A stretch of DNA of 38,089 nt from Sphingomonadales bacterium 32-65-25 (GTDB lineage: Bacteria > Pseudomonadota > Alphaproteobacteria > Sphingomonadales > Sphingomonadaceae): the NCBI GenBank assembly GCA_002280855.1, contig NCEU01000006.1:1-38089 (forward strand), written 5' to 3'. This document shows, in pieces, positions 15,642 through 25,372 of this stretch. The translations under genes were made by a program, and so were the position numbers. Each line of letters starts with the position of its first letter. Position 1 is the stretch's first letter. The notes under the pieces were generated by a model that saw only the letters and a list, made by a program, of their open reading frames with translations, searched no databases and had not been told where the DNA came from.

Positions 15642-16769
15642 TTATGAAAAATTGCTTATGCCCAGCCGGCCGGTGGCATAGGGAGCCGGATCAACCGGCG
15701 CAGCGCCGCCCAGCAGCAACGCCGCACACAGGCGGCCGGCGGCCGGTGCCGTCTGGATGCCGAACCCACCCTGCCCGGCACACCAGAACAGGCCATCCAC
15801 GGCAGCATCAAAGCCATACACCGGTAACCGATCGGGCGCGAAGGTGCGCAAGCCCGCCCAGCTTGATTCGAGCCGCTTCACGGCCACTGTGCTGGCCTGT
15901 TCGAACCGATCGATCACCACGGCCAGATCCATCTCGTCGGGGCGGACATCGTGCGGCACATCGGGAATCTCGTCGTGCGGCGACAGCCACAGCCGCTCGC
16001 CATCCGGCTTGAAATAGAATTGGCCGTCGCTGCTCATCACCGTTGGCAGATCAGCCGGCGGGACAGGATCGATGCGCAACACGGCCATCGTGCGCCGCAG
16101 CGGCATCAGGCCCTTGGGCGCTGCGCCAGCCAGCGTCGCCAGTCCATCGGCCCAGGCCCCGGCGGCATTGACCAACAATGGCGCCGTGAACACGCCGGCG
16201 CGGGTGGTGATACGCCACATGCCCGCGCTGCGGTCGAGCGCAGTGACTTGGGCATTGGTGATGAGCGTGGGCTTCGCGCCATTCACACCGCGCAAAAAGC
16301 CCTGATGCAGGGCGGCCACATCGATATCGTGGCAATCGGGCTCGATCAGGGCGCGATTGCGCCATTCGGGCTTCAGCATTTGCCCCGCCGGCGACGCCGC
16401 CAGCGCCGCAGCGTCCAGCCATTCATAGGCAACACCGCCTTCATCATATTCGGCGGCGACGCGTTCGAGCCCGTCCGGATCATCGGGGCTTTCGATGATC
16501 AGGCTTGGCCGGTGGTGCAGCAGCGGCGGAAAGCCCGCAGGCGGTTCCCCAAAAAAGGCCCGGCTGGCGCGGCTCAACGGCACGACGGCCGGGCCGCCAT
16601 AGCTTTCGATGAAGATGGCCGCCGATCGCCCGGTGGTGTGATAGCCCGGGCGTTCCTCCATCTCGATCAGGGCGACCCGCAGTTGCGGGGCCGCTTCCAA
16701 CAAGGCCCAGGCCGTGCTGGCCCCGGCAATGCCGGCGCCGATAATGGCAATGTCGAAATCCTGGCTCAT
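15642..16769 (-). CDS. FAD-dependent D-amino acid dehydrogenase/oxidase (DauA-like)
   Basis: This 375-residue flavoprotein of the DAO/DadA superfamily has the dinucleotide-binding GAGIAGAS motif at the N-terminus, and a GYHTTGRSAAIFIESYGGP segment that closely recalls D-arginine dehydrogenase DauA. A second FAD contact, GLFWCAGQGGFGIQTAPAAGRL, lies near the C-terminus. It probably oxidises a D-amino acid or related amine to an imino acid and passes electrons to a quinone or oxygen. It overlaps the upstream hydrolase by 4 bp (ATGA). The substrate is not certain; glycine/sarcosine oxidases share the fold. No signal peptide, so cytoplasmic or membrane-associated. Confidence 0.82.
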   Translation of the reverse strand: MSQDFDIAIIGAGIAGASTAWALLEAAPQLRVALIEMEERPGYHTTGRSAAIFIESYGGPAVVPLSRASRAFFGEPPAGFPPLLHHRPSLIIESPDDPDGLERVAAEYDEGGVAYEWLDAAALAASPAGQMLKPEWRNRALIEPDCHDIDVAALHQGFLRGVNGAKPTLITNAQVTALDRSAGMWRITTRAGVFTAPLLVNAAGAWADGLATLAGAAPKGLMPLRRTMAVLRIDPVPPADLPTVMSSDGQFYFKPDGERLWLSPHDEIPDVPHDVRPDEMDLAVVIDRFEQASTVAVKRLESSWAGLRTFAPDRLPVYGFDAAVDGLFWCAGQGGFGIQTAPAAGRLCAALLLGGAAPVDPAPYATGRLGISNFS

Positions 16770-17731
16770 GTTTGCCCGCCGAAGAACGCCAGCAAGCGGG
16801 CCAGCACAGTGCTGCGCAACGGTTCGGCTTCGCGCAGCAGTTCGTGGCCGGCTTGCGGATATTCCTCCGTTTCGCCGCCGGGGATGCGCGCGACAAAGCG
16901 GCGGGTTGCCTTGCTGTCCACCAGGCCATCCTTCTCCGGAATCAGCGCCAGAACTGGCACGGAGATCGCCTCAGGCACGTCGCGCGCGTTCAGCGTATCG
17001 ATGCTGGCAAAGGCATCGTGCAGCCAACCCCAGGTCACACTGCCCAGCGCCAGCGCGGGATATTGGCCGATCCACCAGCTTTCATCGGAATAACGTTCGG
17101 CATCACTGGTGAGCAGCAACTGGCGCTTGCTGCCGGCAACACCGGGTTCATAGGGGCCGCCGCCCAGCACGAAATCGCTGCCGCGCCGCCATTTCACCAT
17201 GCGTGCCGCCAGCCAGCGGGCAAGGCCCGGGCCCAGCGGGGAGGCCGACAGGCCCAGCATCGGCGCCAGCACGACCGCCCGGGCAATGCCGCCGCGTCCG
17301 GCCGCCAGGTGGCGCAGCACCATGTGCCCGCCCATCGAATGGGCCGCCGCCACCACCGGGCCACCGCTGCGTTCCACCGTCCACGCTACCAGTTCGGCCA
17401 GATCATCGAGCCATATGTCAAAACCGGGTGAGGCCCCGTGCATCGGCGTCTTGCCCACCCGCCGCGACAGGCCCTGCCCGCGCCAATCGAAAATGGTAAC
17501 GCCCCAGCCGGCATCGACCAGATCGTGCATCGTTTCGGCATATTTCTCGACGAAATCAGCCCGGCCGGTGATCATCAGGATGTGGCTGCTATCCGGATTG
17601 CGGCGCTGCCAATGCTCCAGCCGCACCGGCCAGCCATCGCGCAGCGGCAGAAACAGGCGCTCCCCGCCCGCCGGCAGGCTGCGGCGGCGCATCCACGGAT
17701 CAGTTTCGGGCACAAAACTCATAGCGCGCAT
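16766..17731 (-). CDS. Alpha/beta hydrolase (lysophospholipase-like)
   Basis: This 321-residue serine hydrolase of the Hydrolase_4 / monoacylglycerol-lipase type has a nucleophile elbow AAHSMGGHM with S132, an oxyanion-region HILMITGRADFVEKY (in place of the more usual HGxGEH), and FDWRGQGLSRR. The acid and histidine are probably in LALIPEKDGLVD and YPQAGHELLRE. Likely substrates are lysophospholipids or monoacylglycerols. The start is the ATG at 17731 or 17722; longer frames run into the divergent upstream gene. It is the first gene of a two-gene operon with the FAD oxidase. Confidence 0.8.
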   Translation of the reverse strand: MRAMSFVPETDPWMRRRSLPAGGERLFLPLRDGWPVRLEHWQRRNPDSSHILMITGRADFVEKYAETMHDLVDAGWGVTIFDWRGQGLSRRVGKTPMHGASPGFDIWLDDLAELVAWTVERSGGPVVAAAHSMGGHMVLRHLAAGRGGIARAVVLAPMLGLSASPLGPGLARWLAARMVKWRRGSDFVLGGGPYEPGVAGSKRQLLLTSDAERYSDESWWIGQYPALALGSVTWGWLHDAFASIDTLNARDVPEAISVPVLALIPEKDGLVDSKATRRFVARIPGGETEEYPQAGHELLREAEPLRSTVLARLLAFFGGQT

Positions 17732-17792
17732 CGATAAGGCCGAATCGCGCCGCTTGCCAGCACCTTGGGTTGCGGCATAGCGTGACTGGGCA

Positions 17793-18083
17793 ATGCACCC
17801 CGCCCTGAAATTGCTCACCGGCCTGGCCGCCACTGTCGTGCTGGCGCGCGGCGCATCCCTGCTTCAGGGCCAGGTGATGATGGCCGAATTGGGCCAAGCT
17901 GCGGCCACCGCCATGCAGGCACACGGCGTGATGGATGGCAGCATCAGCTTTCGCCAGCCATCCGGGCTGGTTTCCCGGGTGGCCCGCCTGTCCGGTACGG
18001 CCGATCCCGCCACCCGCGCTGCCGTCATCGCCGATCTGAAACGTCACCCCGGCATTGCCGACGCCGTGTGGAGCCCACGATGA
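17793..18083 (+). CDS. Small membrane-anchored protein with BON-like segment
   Basis: This 96-residue protein has an N-terminal hydrophobic stretch (about residues 5-25) that anchors it in the membrane or directs export. Its C-terminal part (VSRVARLSGTADPATRAAVIADLKRHPGIADAVW) reads like one beta-alpha-beta unit of a BON-type domain, where a negative-regulation or envelope-binding role would be expected. This is a weak match. It overlaps the following 29-codon gene by ATGA. I do not know its function. It is divergent from the hydrolase operon, with 61 bp between the starts. Confidence 0.6.
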   Translation: MHPALKLLTGLAATVVLARGASLLQGQVMMAELGQAAATAMQAHGVMDGSISFRQPSGLVSRVARLSGTADPATRAAVIADLKRHPGIADAVWSPR

Positions 18084-18169
18084 TCTGGCTGTTCGGCGAG
18101 ATCTGGCTGTGGGTGCTGGCCGGCTTTGCCGTCGGATTGGCAACCGGCTGGTGGCTGTGGAAGCGCTGA
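18080..18169 (+). CDS. 29-residue tryptophan-rich membrane micro-protein
   Basis: An ATG overlaps the stop of the preceding gene in ATGA and opens a 29-codon frame ending in TGA at 18167-18169. The product begins MIWLFGEIWLWVLAGF and ends TGWWLWKR. Six of 29 residues are Trp, the middle is a single membrane helix with a GxxxG-like pattern (G15, G19, G23), and a basic KR end favours N-out/C-in topology. Translational coupling, a helix-shaped hydrophobic core and a positively charged terminus argue for a real gene. Similar short segments start longer membrane proteins in related bacteria, as I recall, so it could be a truncated homologue. Function unknown. Confidence 0.55.
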   Translation: MIWLFGEIWLWVLAGFAVGLATGWWLWKR

Positions 18170-18182
18170 AGAGTAGGCCTTT

Positions 18183-20846
18183 TTAATTGGCCTTCTTGAG
18201 CGCCGCCTGCGCCGCCGCCAACCGCGCGATCGGCACGCGGTAGGGCGAGCAGGACACATAATCCAGCCCCAGGCCTTCGCAGAACAGGATGGAGGCCGGA
18301 TCGCCGCCATGTTCACCGCAGATGCCCAGTTTCAGATCGGGCTTCACGCTGCGGCCACGTTCGGCGGCCAATGCCACCAGTTCGCCAACGCCGTCTTCGT
18401 CGATCGAAACGAACGGGTCCTTCGGGTAAATGCCCTTTTCCACGTACGGCCCCATGAACCGCGCCGAGTCATCGCGGCTGATGCCCAGCGTCGTCTGCGT
18501 CAGATCGTTGGTGCCAAAGCTGAAGAACTGGGCGTGGGCCGCGATCTCGGCAGCACGCAGGGCCGCGCGCGGCAGTTCAATCATGGTGCCCACCAGATAG
18601 TCCAGCGTGGTGCCGGTCGCGGCGAACACGGCCGTCGCTTCCGCGTCGATGGCAGCCTTGGTCAGTTCCAGCTCCTTGGCCGTCGCGACCAGCGGCACCA
18701 TCACTTCCGGTACCACCGCCGCACCGGTTTCCTGCGCCACCATCACGGCGGCTTCGAAAATGGCGCGGGCCTGCATGGCATAGATTTCGGGGTAGGTGAT
18801 GCCCAGGCGGCAACCGCGGTGACCCAGCATCGGATTGAATTCATGCAGTTCGTTGATGCGGCGGCGCACCAAAGTTTCCGGCAGGCCAGTCGCAGCGGCG
18901 ACGTCGGCAAAACCTTCATCATCATGCGGCAGGAATTCGTGCAGCGGCGGGTCGAGCAGGCGGATGGTCACCGGCAGGCCGGCCATCACGCGGAAAATCT
19001 CGGCGAAATCGGCGCGCTGTTCGGGCAGAAGTTCGGCCAGCGCCGCCTCACGCCCGGCGGTATCTTCGGCCAGGATCATGCGGCGCACCGCGGTAATGCG
19101 GCTGGGTTCGAAGAACATATGTTCCGTGCGGCACAGGCCGATACCTTCGGCGCCGAACTGGCGGGCAACACGGCAATCTTCCGGTGTTTCGGCGTTGGTG
19201 CGCACTTTCAGCCGGCGATGCTTGTCCGCCCACTCCATCAATATGCCGAAATCGCCAGACAGATCGGGCTCCACCGTCGGCACGTCGCCCATCATAACAT
19301 CGCCGGTGGCGCCATCGATGGTGATGCGATCGCCTTCCTTCACGATGCGGCCGCCGGTGCTGACCGTGCGGCCCACCAGATCGATGCTGATGCCGCCGGC
19401 GCCGGAAACACACGGCCGGCCCATGCCGCGCGCCACCACGGCGGCGTGGCTGGTCATGCCGCCGCGCGCCGTGAGGATGCCGCGGGCGGCGTGCATGCCG
19501 TGGATGTCTTCCGGGCTGGTTTCGGTGCGCACCAGGATCACCGATTCACCGGCACGGGCGCGGATTTCGGCGCTGTCACTGTCCAGAACGACGATGCCGC
19601 TGGCGGCGCCGGGGCTGGCCGGCAGACCGCGGGCGATGATGTCACGCACGGCCTTCGGATCGAGCGTTGGGTGCAGCAACTGGTCCATGGCGCTGGCGTC
19701 AACGCGCTTCACGGCTTCGGCTTCGGTGATCAGGCCTTCGCCCACCATGTCCACCGCGATGCGCAGCGCGGCCTTGGCGGTGCGCTTGCCGCTGCGGGTC
19801 TGCAGGATATAGAGGCGGTTGTCTTCCACCGTGAATTCGATGTCCTGCATGTCGCGGTAGTGCCGCTCCAGCAGATCGAAGGTGCGGCCGAGTTCGGCGA
19901 ACACGGTGGGCATCGCCTCTTCCATCGACGCCGCCTTGGCGCCGGCCTTCTCGCGCGCCGCCTTGGTCAGATACTGCGGCGTGCGGATGCCGGCCACCAC
20001 GTCTTCACCCTGGGCGTTGATCAGATATTCGCCGTACCAGGCGTGTTCGCCGGTGCTGGGATCGCGGGTGAACGCAACCCCCGTTGCAGACGTGTCGCCC
20101 AGATTGCCGAACACCATTGCCTGCACGTTGACCGCGGTGCCCCAGCTTTCGGGAATGTCGTTCAGGCGGCGATAGGTGCGCGCCCGGTCGCTGCGCCACG
20201 AACCGAACACCGCGCCGATCGCGCCCCACAATTGTTCATGCGGGTCCTGCGGGAACGGGCGACCCAGCGCCTGTTCGACAATGGCCATGTACCGCGCGAC
20301 GAGCTTCTTCAGATCATCGGCATCCAGCCCGGTATCCTGGGTGACGCCCTTGTCTTCCTTGGCAATTTCGAGCGCATCTTCAAAGGCATAATGGTCCAGT
20401 TCCAGCACCACATCGCCATACATCTGGATGAAACGACGATAGGAGTCCCAGGCGAAACGGGCGTTGCCACTGGCGGCGGCGAGGCCCTCCACCGTGCGGT
20501 CGTTCAGGCCAAGGTTGAGCACCGTATCCATCATGCCCGGCATCGACACGCGCGCGCCGGAGCGAACGGAGACGAGCAACGGGTTGGTGGCGTCGCCGAA
20601 TTTCTTGGCCGTAACGCCTTCGATGAAGGCCAGGCTGTCCAGCACCTGGGCCTGCACATCATCGGGCAGCCGGCCGCCGGCATCATAATAGGCGGCGCAC
20701 ACGGAGGTGGCGATGGTCAGCCCCGGCGGCACGGCGAGGCCGATGCCGGCCATTTCGGCCAGGTTGGCGCCCTTGCCGCCCAGCAATTCCTTCTGCGTGG
20801 CATCGCCCTCAGCCGTGCCGCCACCGAACCGGAAAACTGATTTCAT
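18183..20846 (-). CDS. ppdK: Pyruvate phosphate dikinase
   Basis: This 887-residue enzyme interconverts pyruvate, ATP and phosphate with phosphoenolpyruvate, AMP and pyrophosphate. The N-terminal ATP-grasp domain begins KELLGGKGANLAEM and includes VLNLGLND. A central swivelling domain carries the phospho-histidine in GGMTSHAAVVARGMGRPC (about residue 464). The C-terminal PEP/pyruvate barrel has RTEHMF, LLDPPLHEFLPHDDE and the catalytic Cys of GICGEHGGDP (about residue 843). The start is the ATG at 20846 (MKSVFRFGGG). It follows glyS on the same strand, 69 bp downstream, a gene order I recall from other sphingomonads. It is full length. Confidence 0.97.
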   Translation of the reverse strand: MKSVFRFGGGTAEGDATQKELLGGKGANLAEMAGIGLAVPPGLTIATSVCAAYYDAGGRLPDDVQAQVLDSLAFIEGVTAKKFGDATNPLLVSVRSGARVSMPGMMDTVLNLGLNDRTVEGLAAASGNARFAWDSYRRFIQMYGDVVLELDHYAFEDALEIAKEDKGVTQDTGLDADDLKKLVARYMAIVEQALGRPFPQDPHEQLWGAIGAVFGSWRSDRARTYRRLNDIPESWGTAVNVQAMVFGNLGDTSATGVAFTRDPSTGEHAWYGEYLINAQGEDVVAGIRTPQYLTKAAREKAGAKAASMEEAMPTVFAELGRTFDLLERHYRDMQDIEFTVEDNRLYILQTRSGKRTAKAALRIAVDMVGEGLITEAEAVKRVDASAMDQLLHPTLDPKAVRDIIARGLPASPGAASGIVVLDSDSAEIRARAGESVILVRTETSPEDIHGMHAARGILTARGGMTSHAAVVARGMGRPCVSGAGGISIDLVGRTVSTGGRIVKEGDRITIDGATGDVMMGDVPTVEPDLSGDFGILMEWADKHRRLKVRTNAETPEDCRVARQFGAEGIGLCRTEHMFFEPSRITAVRRMILAEDTAGREAALAELLPEQRADFAEIFRVMAGLPVTIRLLDPPLHEFLPHDDEGFADVAAATGLPETLVRRRINELHEFNPMLGHRGCRLGITYPEIYAMQARAIFEAAVMVAQETGAAVVPEVMVPLVATAKELELTKAAIDAEATAVFAATGTTLDYLVGTMIELPRAALRAAEIAAHAQFFSFGTNDLTQTTLGISRDDSARFMGPYVEKGIYPKDPFVSIDEDGVGELVALAAERGRSVKPDLKLGICGEHGGDPASILFCEGLGLDYVSCSPYRVPIARLAAAQAALKKAN

Positions 20847-20915
20847 AGCGCCCACACTCCAAAATCCCACTCTCAGGCGCAGCCCCGCCCGATCCCCACA
20901 AGGGGGTGAATATCC

Positions 20916-22991
20916 CTAACCCTCGATCTTCGAAAAATCGGCCACGCCATGCACCGCATCGCGAAACCGCGCCAACAGGGCCAATCGCCGCGCCCTGATG
21001 CCGGGATCGGGATCATTGACCATCACATCGGTGAAAAACGCATCGACCGGCCCGCGCAAACTGGCCAGCGCTGCCATCGCATCGGTGAAGCGCTCATCGG
21101 CCACGGCCTGCTTGGCGGTGGGCAGCGCCGAGGCTAGCGCGGCGGCGAGCAGCGCTTCCGCCCCATCGCCTTCGCCGCTGGCCGGTTCGCCGATGCCGTC
21201 CTTCTCGGCCGCCTTCAATATATTGGCCGCGCGCTTGTAACCGGCGAGCAGGTTGGTGCCGTCTTCGGTTTCCACGAACGCCTGCAGCGCCTTCACGCGG
21301 GCGAGCAGACGGACAAGATCATCCTCGCTGCCGAGGGCAAACACGGCGTCGATCAGATCGTGGCGAACGCCGGCTTCGCGTTGCTGAACTTTCAGGCGGT
21401 CGGCGAAGAAGTCCAGCAGTTTGAGGTGCCAGGTGGCGTCGGAAATCGACAGCCGGCAGATAACAGTGAAATACTGCATCAGCTTGCCGAGGCTCAACCT
21501 CGTGCCGGTGGATTGCACGACCGAGATACAGCCCAAGGCTTGCCGGCGAAGCGCAAACGGGTCCTTCGAACCGGTTGGCGGCATGTCGGCCTGGAAGAAG
21601 CAGATCAATGTATCCAGCTTGTCGGCAAGTGCCACTGCCACACTCACCGGCGCAGTGGGCACGTCGTCGCCCTGCCCTGCAGGTTTATAGTGGTCGCGGA
21701 TGGCGTCGGCGATGGCCGGGTCCACGCCAATGGCCAGCGCCAGATAGCGGCCGATCTGGCCCTGCACTTCGGGGAATTCGCCAACAGTGGCGGAAACGAG
21801 GTCGGCCTTGGCCAGTCGTGCTGCCTGTTCGGCCTGCGCCGGATCAGCAGGCACCGCACCGCTTTCGCACAGCCACTTCGCCAGCGCCGCTACGCGCTCC
21901 ACCTTTTCGGCCAGCGTGCCGAGCTTTTCGTGGAACACGATATCGTTCAGCTTGGGCAGGAAGGCTTCCAGCCCGCCGGCGCGCACCGTCGCCAGATCCT
22001 GTTCCCAGAAGAAGCGCGCATCGGACAGGCGGGCGGAGAGCACGCGCTGGTTGCCGTGGGTGATGGCGGCGCCGCCATCGGTGGCGTCGAGGTTGGCGAC
22101 GCAGATGAAGGCCGGGGCAAGTGCGCCATCGGCTCCTGAAAGCGCGAAATATTTCTGGTTGGTGCGCATGGTGAGCACGATCACCTCGCGCGGCACCGAC
22201 AGGAAATCGGGATCGAAGCGGCCGAGCAGCGGCACCGGCCATTCGGTGAGACCGGCGTTTTCGGCGACCAGGCCATCGTCCGGGATCAGCGACAGGCCAG
22301 CCCCGGCGGCCAGTTCGGCCGCGCGGGTGGCGATGATCTGGCGGCGCTCGGCAGACGAAGCCAGCACCTTGGCGGCGCGCAACTGGTCGAGGTAGGTCGC
22401 GGCGCTGGTGATGGTCAGCACGCCCGGCGCGTGGACACGGTGACCGCGCGTGTCGCGACCCGACGTCAGGCCATGCGCTTCACACGCCACAACATCGCCA
22501 TCGAGCAGCGCGACAATGCCGGTGAGCGGCCGCACCCAGCGCGGGGCGGACGTGGACTGGCTGGCGGCACCCCAACGCATCGATTTGGGCCAGGCGAAAT
22601 CGCGGATGATCTGCGGGATCACGTCGGCAAGGATTTCCGACGCGGTGCGGCCTTCGCGGCGCAGCATGGCGAACAGCACGATGCCCTTAGGCGTCTCGCG
22701 CTCTTCCAGCTGATCGCGGGTCAAGCCGGTCTTCTTCAGAAAGCCATCGATGGCCTGCGCCGGGGCCGTGGCCGCCGGGCCCTTCACTTCTTCCGCACTG
22801 CCTTCGCTGGCAGCGGCGACATCATCTGCAATCAGCCACAGCCGGCGCGGGGTGGCATCGGCAGTGACGGTGCCATGGGCGAGGCCGGCGGCCTTCAGCG
22901 CGTCCACGAAGCGCGTGCGCAGCTGGTCAGCCGCGGCCGCTTGCATGCGCGCCGGGATTTCTTCGGACTGGAGCTCAAGGAGGAACTTCAC
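20916..22991 (-). CDS. glyS: Glycyl-tRNA synthetase beta subunit
   Basis: This 691-residue beta chain of the bacterial alpha2-beta2 glycyl-tRNA synthetase provides tRNA recognition, including the HD-like and C-terminal anticodon-binding domains. Diagnostic blocks are [14 protein letters not shown] at the N-terminus, [16 protein letters not shown], and a [11 protein letters not shown] block near residue 495. The start is a GTG at 22991, which overlaps the glyQ stop in GTGA; the family N-terminus M-K-F-L-L-E-L confirms it. It is encoded together with glyQ so that both subunits are made in equal amounts. Confidence 0.96.
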   Translation of the reverse strand: MKFLLELQSEEIPARMQAAAADQLRTRFVDALKAAGLAHGTVTADATPRRLWLIADDVAAASEGSAEEVKGPAATAPAQAIDGFLKKTGLTRDQLEERETPKGIVLFAMLRREGRTASEILADVIPQIIRDFAWPKSMRWGAASQSTSAPRWVRPLTGIVALLDGDVVACEAHGLTSGRDTRGHRVHAPGVLTITSAATYLDQLRAAKVLASSAERRQIIATRAAELAAGAGLSLIPDDGLVAENAGLTEWPVPLLGRFDPDFLSVPREVIVLTMRTNQKYFALSGADGALAPAFICVANLDATDGGAAITHGNQRVLSARLSDARFFWEQDLATVRAGGLEAFLPKLNDIVFHEKLGTLAEKVERVAALAKWLCESGAVPADPAQAEQAARLAKADLVSATVGEFPEVQGQIGRYLALAIGVDPAIADAIRDHYKPAGQGDDVPTAPVSVAVALADKLDTLICFFQADMPPTGSKDPFALRRQALGCISVVQSTGTRLSLGKLMQYFTVICRLSISDATWHLKLLDFFADRLKVQQREAGVRHDLIDAVFALGSEDDLVRLLARVKALQAFVETEDGTNLLAGYKRAANILKAAEKDGIGEPASGEGDGAEALLAAALASALPTAKQAVADERFTDAMAALASLRGPVDAFFTDVMVNDPDPGIRARRLALLARFRDAVHGVADFSKIEG

Positions 22992-23845
22992 TTGCCTTGC
23001 TCCACCCAGCAATCCGCCACGGCCTTCACCAGATCGCGCACGCGGCCAATGTAAGCCTGGCGTTCCGCCACCGAAATCACGCCGCGCGCATTCAAGAGGT
23101 TGAACAAGTGGCTGGCCTTGATCGCCTGGTCATAGGCCGGCAGCGGCAGGTTGCGGGCCACCAAGGCGCGGCATTCTTCGGACACATCCTTGAAATGCTG
23201 GAACAGTTTTTCGGTGTTCGCCGCCTCGAAATTATAGGCGCTGAACTGCTGTTCGTTCTTCAGGAACACGTCGCCATAGGTCACGCCGGCATCGTTGTAG
23301 GCAAGATCATAGATGCTCTCGACACCCTGAATATACATGGCGAGGCGTTCGAGGCCGTAGGTCAACTCGCCCGCGACCGGCGCGCAATCATGGCCGGCCA
23401 CCTGCTGGAAATAGGTGAACTGGCTGACTTCCATGCCGTCGCACCACACTTCCCAGCCCAGGCCCCAGGCGCCCAAAGTGGGGCTCTCCCAGTCATCCTC
23501 CACAAAGCGCACATCATGCTTGGCGCGATCGATGCCGATGGCATCCAGGCTGCCGAGATAGAGGCCGATCAGATCGGCCGGGCTGGGCTTCAGGATGACC
23601 TGGAACTGGTAATAATGCTGCAGCCGATTGGGGTTCTCGCCATAACGGCCATCCGAAGGCCGGCGGCTGGGCTGGACATAACAGGCATTCCAGTGATCGG
23701 GGCCCAGGCTGCGCAGCGTGGTGGCCGGGTGGAAGGTGCCTGCCCCCACTTCCAGATCGAGCGGCTGCAGGATCACACACCCCTTATCGCCCCAATAGTG
23801 CTGGAGCGCGAGGATCATCGACTGGAAGGATAGGGGCTTGCTCAC
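22988..23845 (-). CDS. glyQ: Glycyl-tRNA synthetase alpha subunit
   Basis: This 285-residue alpha chain holds the class II catalytic core that attaches glycine to tRNA-Gly. It contains the well-conserved [14 protein letters not shown] opening, [45 protein letters not shown], and [19 protein letters not shown]. The start is a GTG at 23845 giving the usual SKPLSFQ N-terminus. Length matches the family (about 290). It leads glyQ-glyS. Confidence 0.97.
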   Translation of the reverse strand: MSKPLSFQSMILALQHYWGDKGCVILQPLDLEVGAGTFHPATTLRSLGPDHWNACYVQPSRRPSDGRYGENPNRLQHYYQFQVILKPSPADLIGLYLGSLDAIGIDRAKHDVRFVEDDWESPTLGAWGLGWEVWCDGMEVSQFTYFQQVAGHDCAPVAGELTYGLERLAMYIQGVESIYDLAYNDAGVTYGDVFLKNEQQFSAYNFEAANTEKLFQHFKDVSEECRALVARNLPLPAYDQAIKASHLFNLLNARGVISVAERQAYIGRVRDLVKAVADCWVEQGK

Positions 23846-23878
23846 GGCTTGGCCCTTAGCGGGCGGGAGGTTGCGCGG

Positions 23879-24175
23879 TCAATCAGCGACGAGCCAATCG
23901 AGGATCGCCTTGTCGTCCGCCGGATCGATCGGCGCGGCATAGACAGTGCGCATCTTGGCGATGGTTTCGCCCCACTGCACGCGGGAAAGGCGCGGCTGGG
24001 CGGTGATCATCGCGGCGCTGTGGCAGGCCAGGCAATTGTTGTTCACCGCTTCGGATGAGACGCCATAGCGTTCGGGCAGCAAGCCTTCGGCATCGGGCAG
24101 GTTCACGGATAGCCGTTTGGTTGGCGGCGCGGCGGCGACGAGGGCCAGTGCAGCAAAGGCGAGAACGGCGCGCAT
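23879..24175 (-). CDS. sorB: Monoheme cytochrome c subunit (SorB-like)
   Basis: This 98-residue exported cytochrome c has a cleavable signal peptide (MRAVLAFAALALVAAA) and one heme motif, CLACH (C48, C51, H52), with a possible methionine ligand at M75 in ETIAKMRTVY. The last part, DKAILDWLVAD, is the usual terminal cytochrome helix. It overlaps the stop of the sulfite-dehydrogenase-like gene by one base (TGATG), as in SorAB operons such as that of Starkeya novella. It should accept electrons from the molybdenum subunit and pass them to a soluble cytochrome or oxidase. Confidence 0.85.
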   Translation of the reverse strand: MRAVLAFAALALVAAAPPTKRLSVNLPDAEGLLPERYGVSSEAVNNNCLACHSAAMITAQPRLSRVQWGETIAKMRTVYAAPIDPADDKAILDWLVAD

Positions 24176-25347
24176 CAGGCGATCTCCACGCGGACCGGAT
24201 CGACACCGGCGCGGTTGTAGCCGGACGGGTTCCAGTTCTGATTGAGCGGTTGCATCACCCCGGCGGCGCTGGTGGCGCGGGCCATGATGACATGGCGGCC
24301 CGGCGGCAGCACCAGCGCACCCAGAAAGCGTCGGAAGCTGTAGCGGCCAAGATCACGGCCAAGCTGGGCCGGCACCCAGTTGGCGCCACCGTCGGCGGAA
24401 AGTTCAACCGTTGCCACACCGTAATCGCCGCCAAAGGCCACGCCCCGCACCGGGGTGAACCCGCGCTGCGGCAGCTTGGTGTTATCGGCGATGTTGGTGA
24501 TGACGGCGCGCGGCCGCATATTGGTGACCGGCACACGCGGGCCGGCGGGCGCACCCGGCACGGCATCGGCGAGCGGATTCGCCGGCTGGAGATAGGCCTT
24601 GGCCATCCAGAAGCCTTCATCCGCCTTATCGAGCACGGTGATGCTATCGAGCATCTTCACCCAGTAAGTGGAATACCAGCCCGGCACGACCAGCCGCAGC
24701 GGGAAGCCGTTCAGCAGCGGCAGCGGCTGGCCATTCATTCCCCAGGCGATCAGCACATCGTCGGTGAGCGCATGATCGATGGGCAGGCTCTTCTCGAAAT
24801 CGGGCGCGGCTTCCACAAGCGGCGTATCGAGCCCGCCAAAGCGCACGGCCACCGCGCCACCCTTCACGCCGGCCAACGCCAGCACATCCTTAAGCCGCAC
24901 CCCTTCCCAAAGCGCATTGCCCATGGCGCCATTGCCCCATTGCGCGCCGGGGATGCGCGGGTTGAACAGGCCGCGGCCGTTGCCGGCGCACTGGTTCACC
25001 GCGGCAATGGCAACCCGCGGCAACCGGGCCAGATCGGCCAGCGAAAGGCTGAGCGCTTTGCCGACATGGCCGCCGATGCGCAGCCGGTGCTTCGCTGGAT
25101 CGACGCTGGTCGGAAACGGGTAGTGCCAGCGCACGAAGAAGCGATCATTGGGGGTGAAATCAGCCTCGTCGAACACGGAAAGCGGCGTTTCCAGCAGCGG
25201 CGGCGTGGAGCGCTGCAGGATCATTTCCCCCTTTTGCGGGAAAGCGCGCGTGGTCGGGCGCAGGCCGTTGTCCGCAAATCCCAGGTCGACCTGTGCGGCG
25301 GCAGGCGCCGCAAGGGAAGAGGCGATGAGGGCGCGGCGGGTCAGCAT
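24175..25347 (-). CDS. sorA: Periplasmic molybdenum sulfite dehydrogenase-like catalytic subunit (SorA-like)
   Basis: This 390-residue enzyme of the sulfite oxidase family begins with an RR-containing signal (LTRRALIASSLAAPAAAQ), consistent with Tat export of a cofactor-loaded protein. It has a molybdopterin domain with the molybdenum-ligating cysteine C120 in AVNQCAGNGRG, and the FFVRWHYPFP arginine region. A C-terminal dimerisation domain includes GGDYGVATVELSADGGANW. It would oxidise sulfite to sulfate and reduce the SorB cytochrome. The start ATG at 25347 is chosen because it gives the signal peptide. Some family members act on other S-oxo or N-oxo compounds, so the substrate is inferred. 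Confidence 0.85.
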   Translation of the reverse strand: MLTRRALIASSLAAPAAAQVDLGFADNGLRPTTRAFPQKGEMILQRSTPPLLETPLSVFDEADFTPNDRFFVRWHYPFPTSVDPAKHRLRIGGHVGKALSLSLADLARLPRVAIAAVNQCAGNGRGLFNPRIPGAQWGNGAMGNALWEGVRLKDVLALAGVKGGAVAVRFGGLDTPLVEAAPDFEKSLPIDHALTDDVLIAWGMNGQPLPLLNGFPLRLVVPGWYSTYWVKMLDSITVLDKADEGFWMAKAYLQPANPLADAVPGAPAGPRVPVTNMRPRAVITNIADNTKLPQRGFTPVRGVAFGGDYGVATVELSADGGANWVPAQLGRDLGRYSFRRFLGALVLPPGRHVIMARATSAAGVMQPLNQNWNPSGYNRAGVDPVRVEIA

Positions 25348-25372
25348 GGGGAAGGTGTAGCGCCCGCCGCCA

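Noticed and set aside
18309..20840. An 843-codon + strand open frame antisense to ppdK
   Set aside because: Same shadow effect; the His/Gly-rich translation has no recognisable fold, while the minus strand encodes a complete, conserved PpdK.
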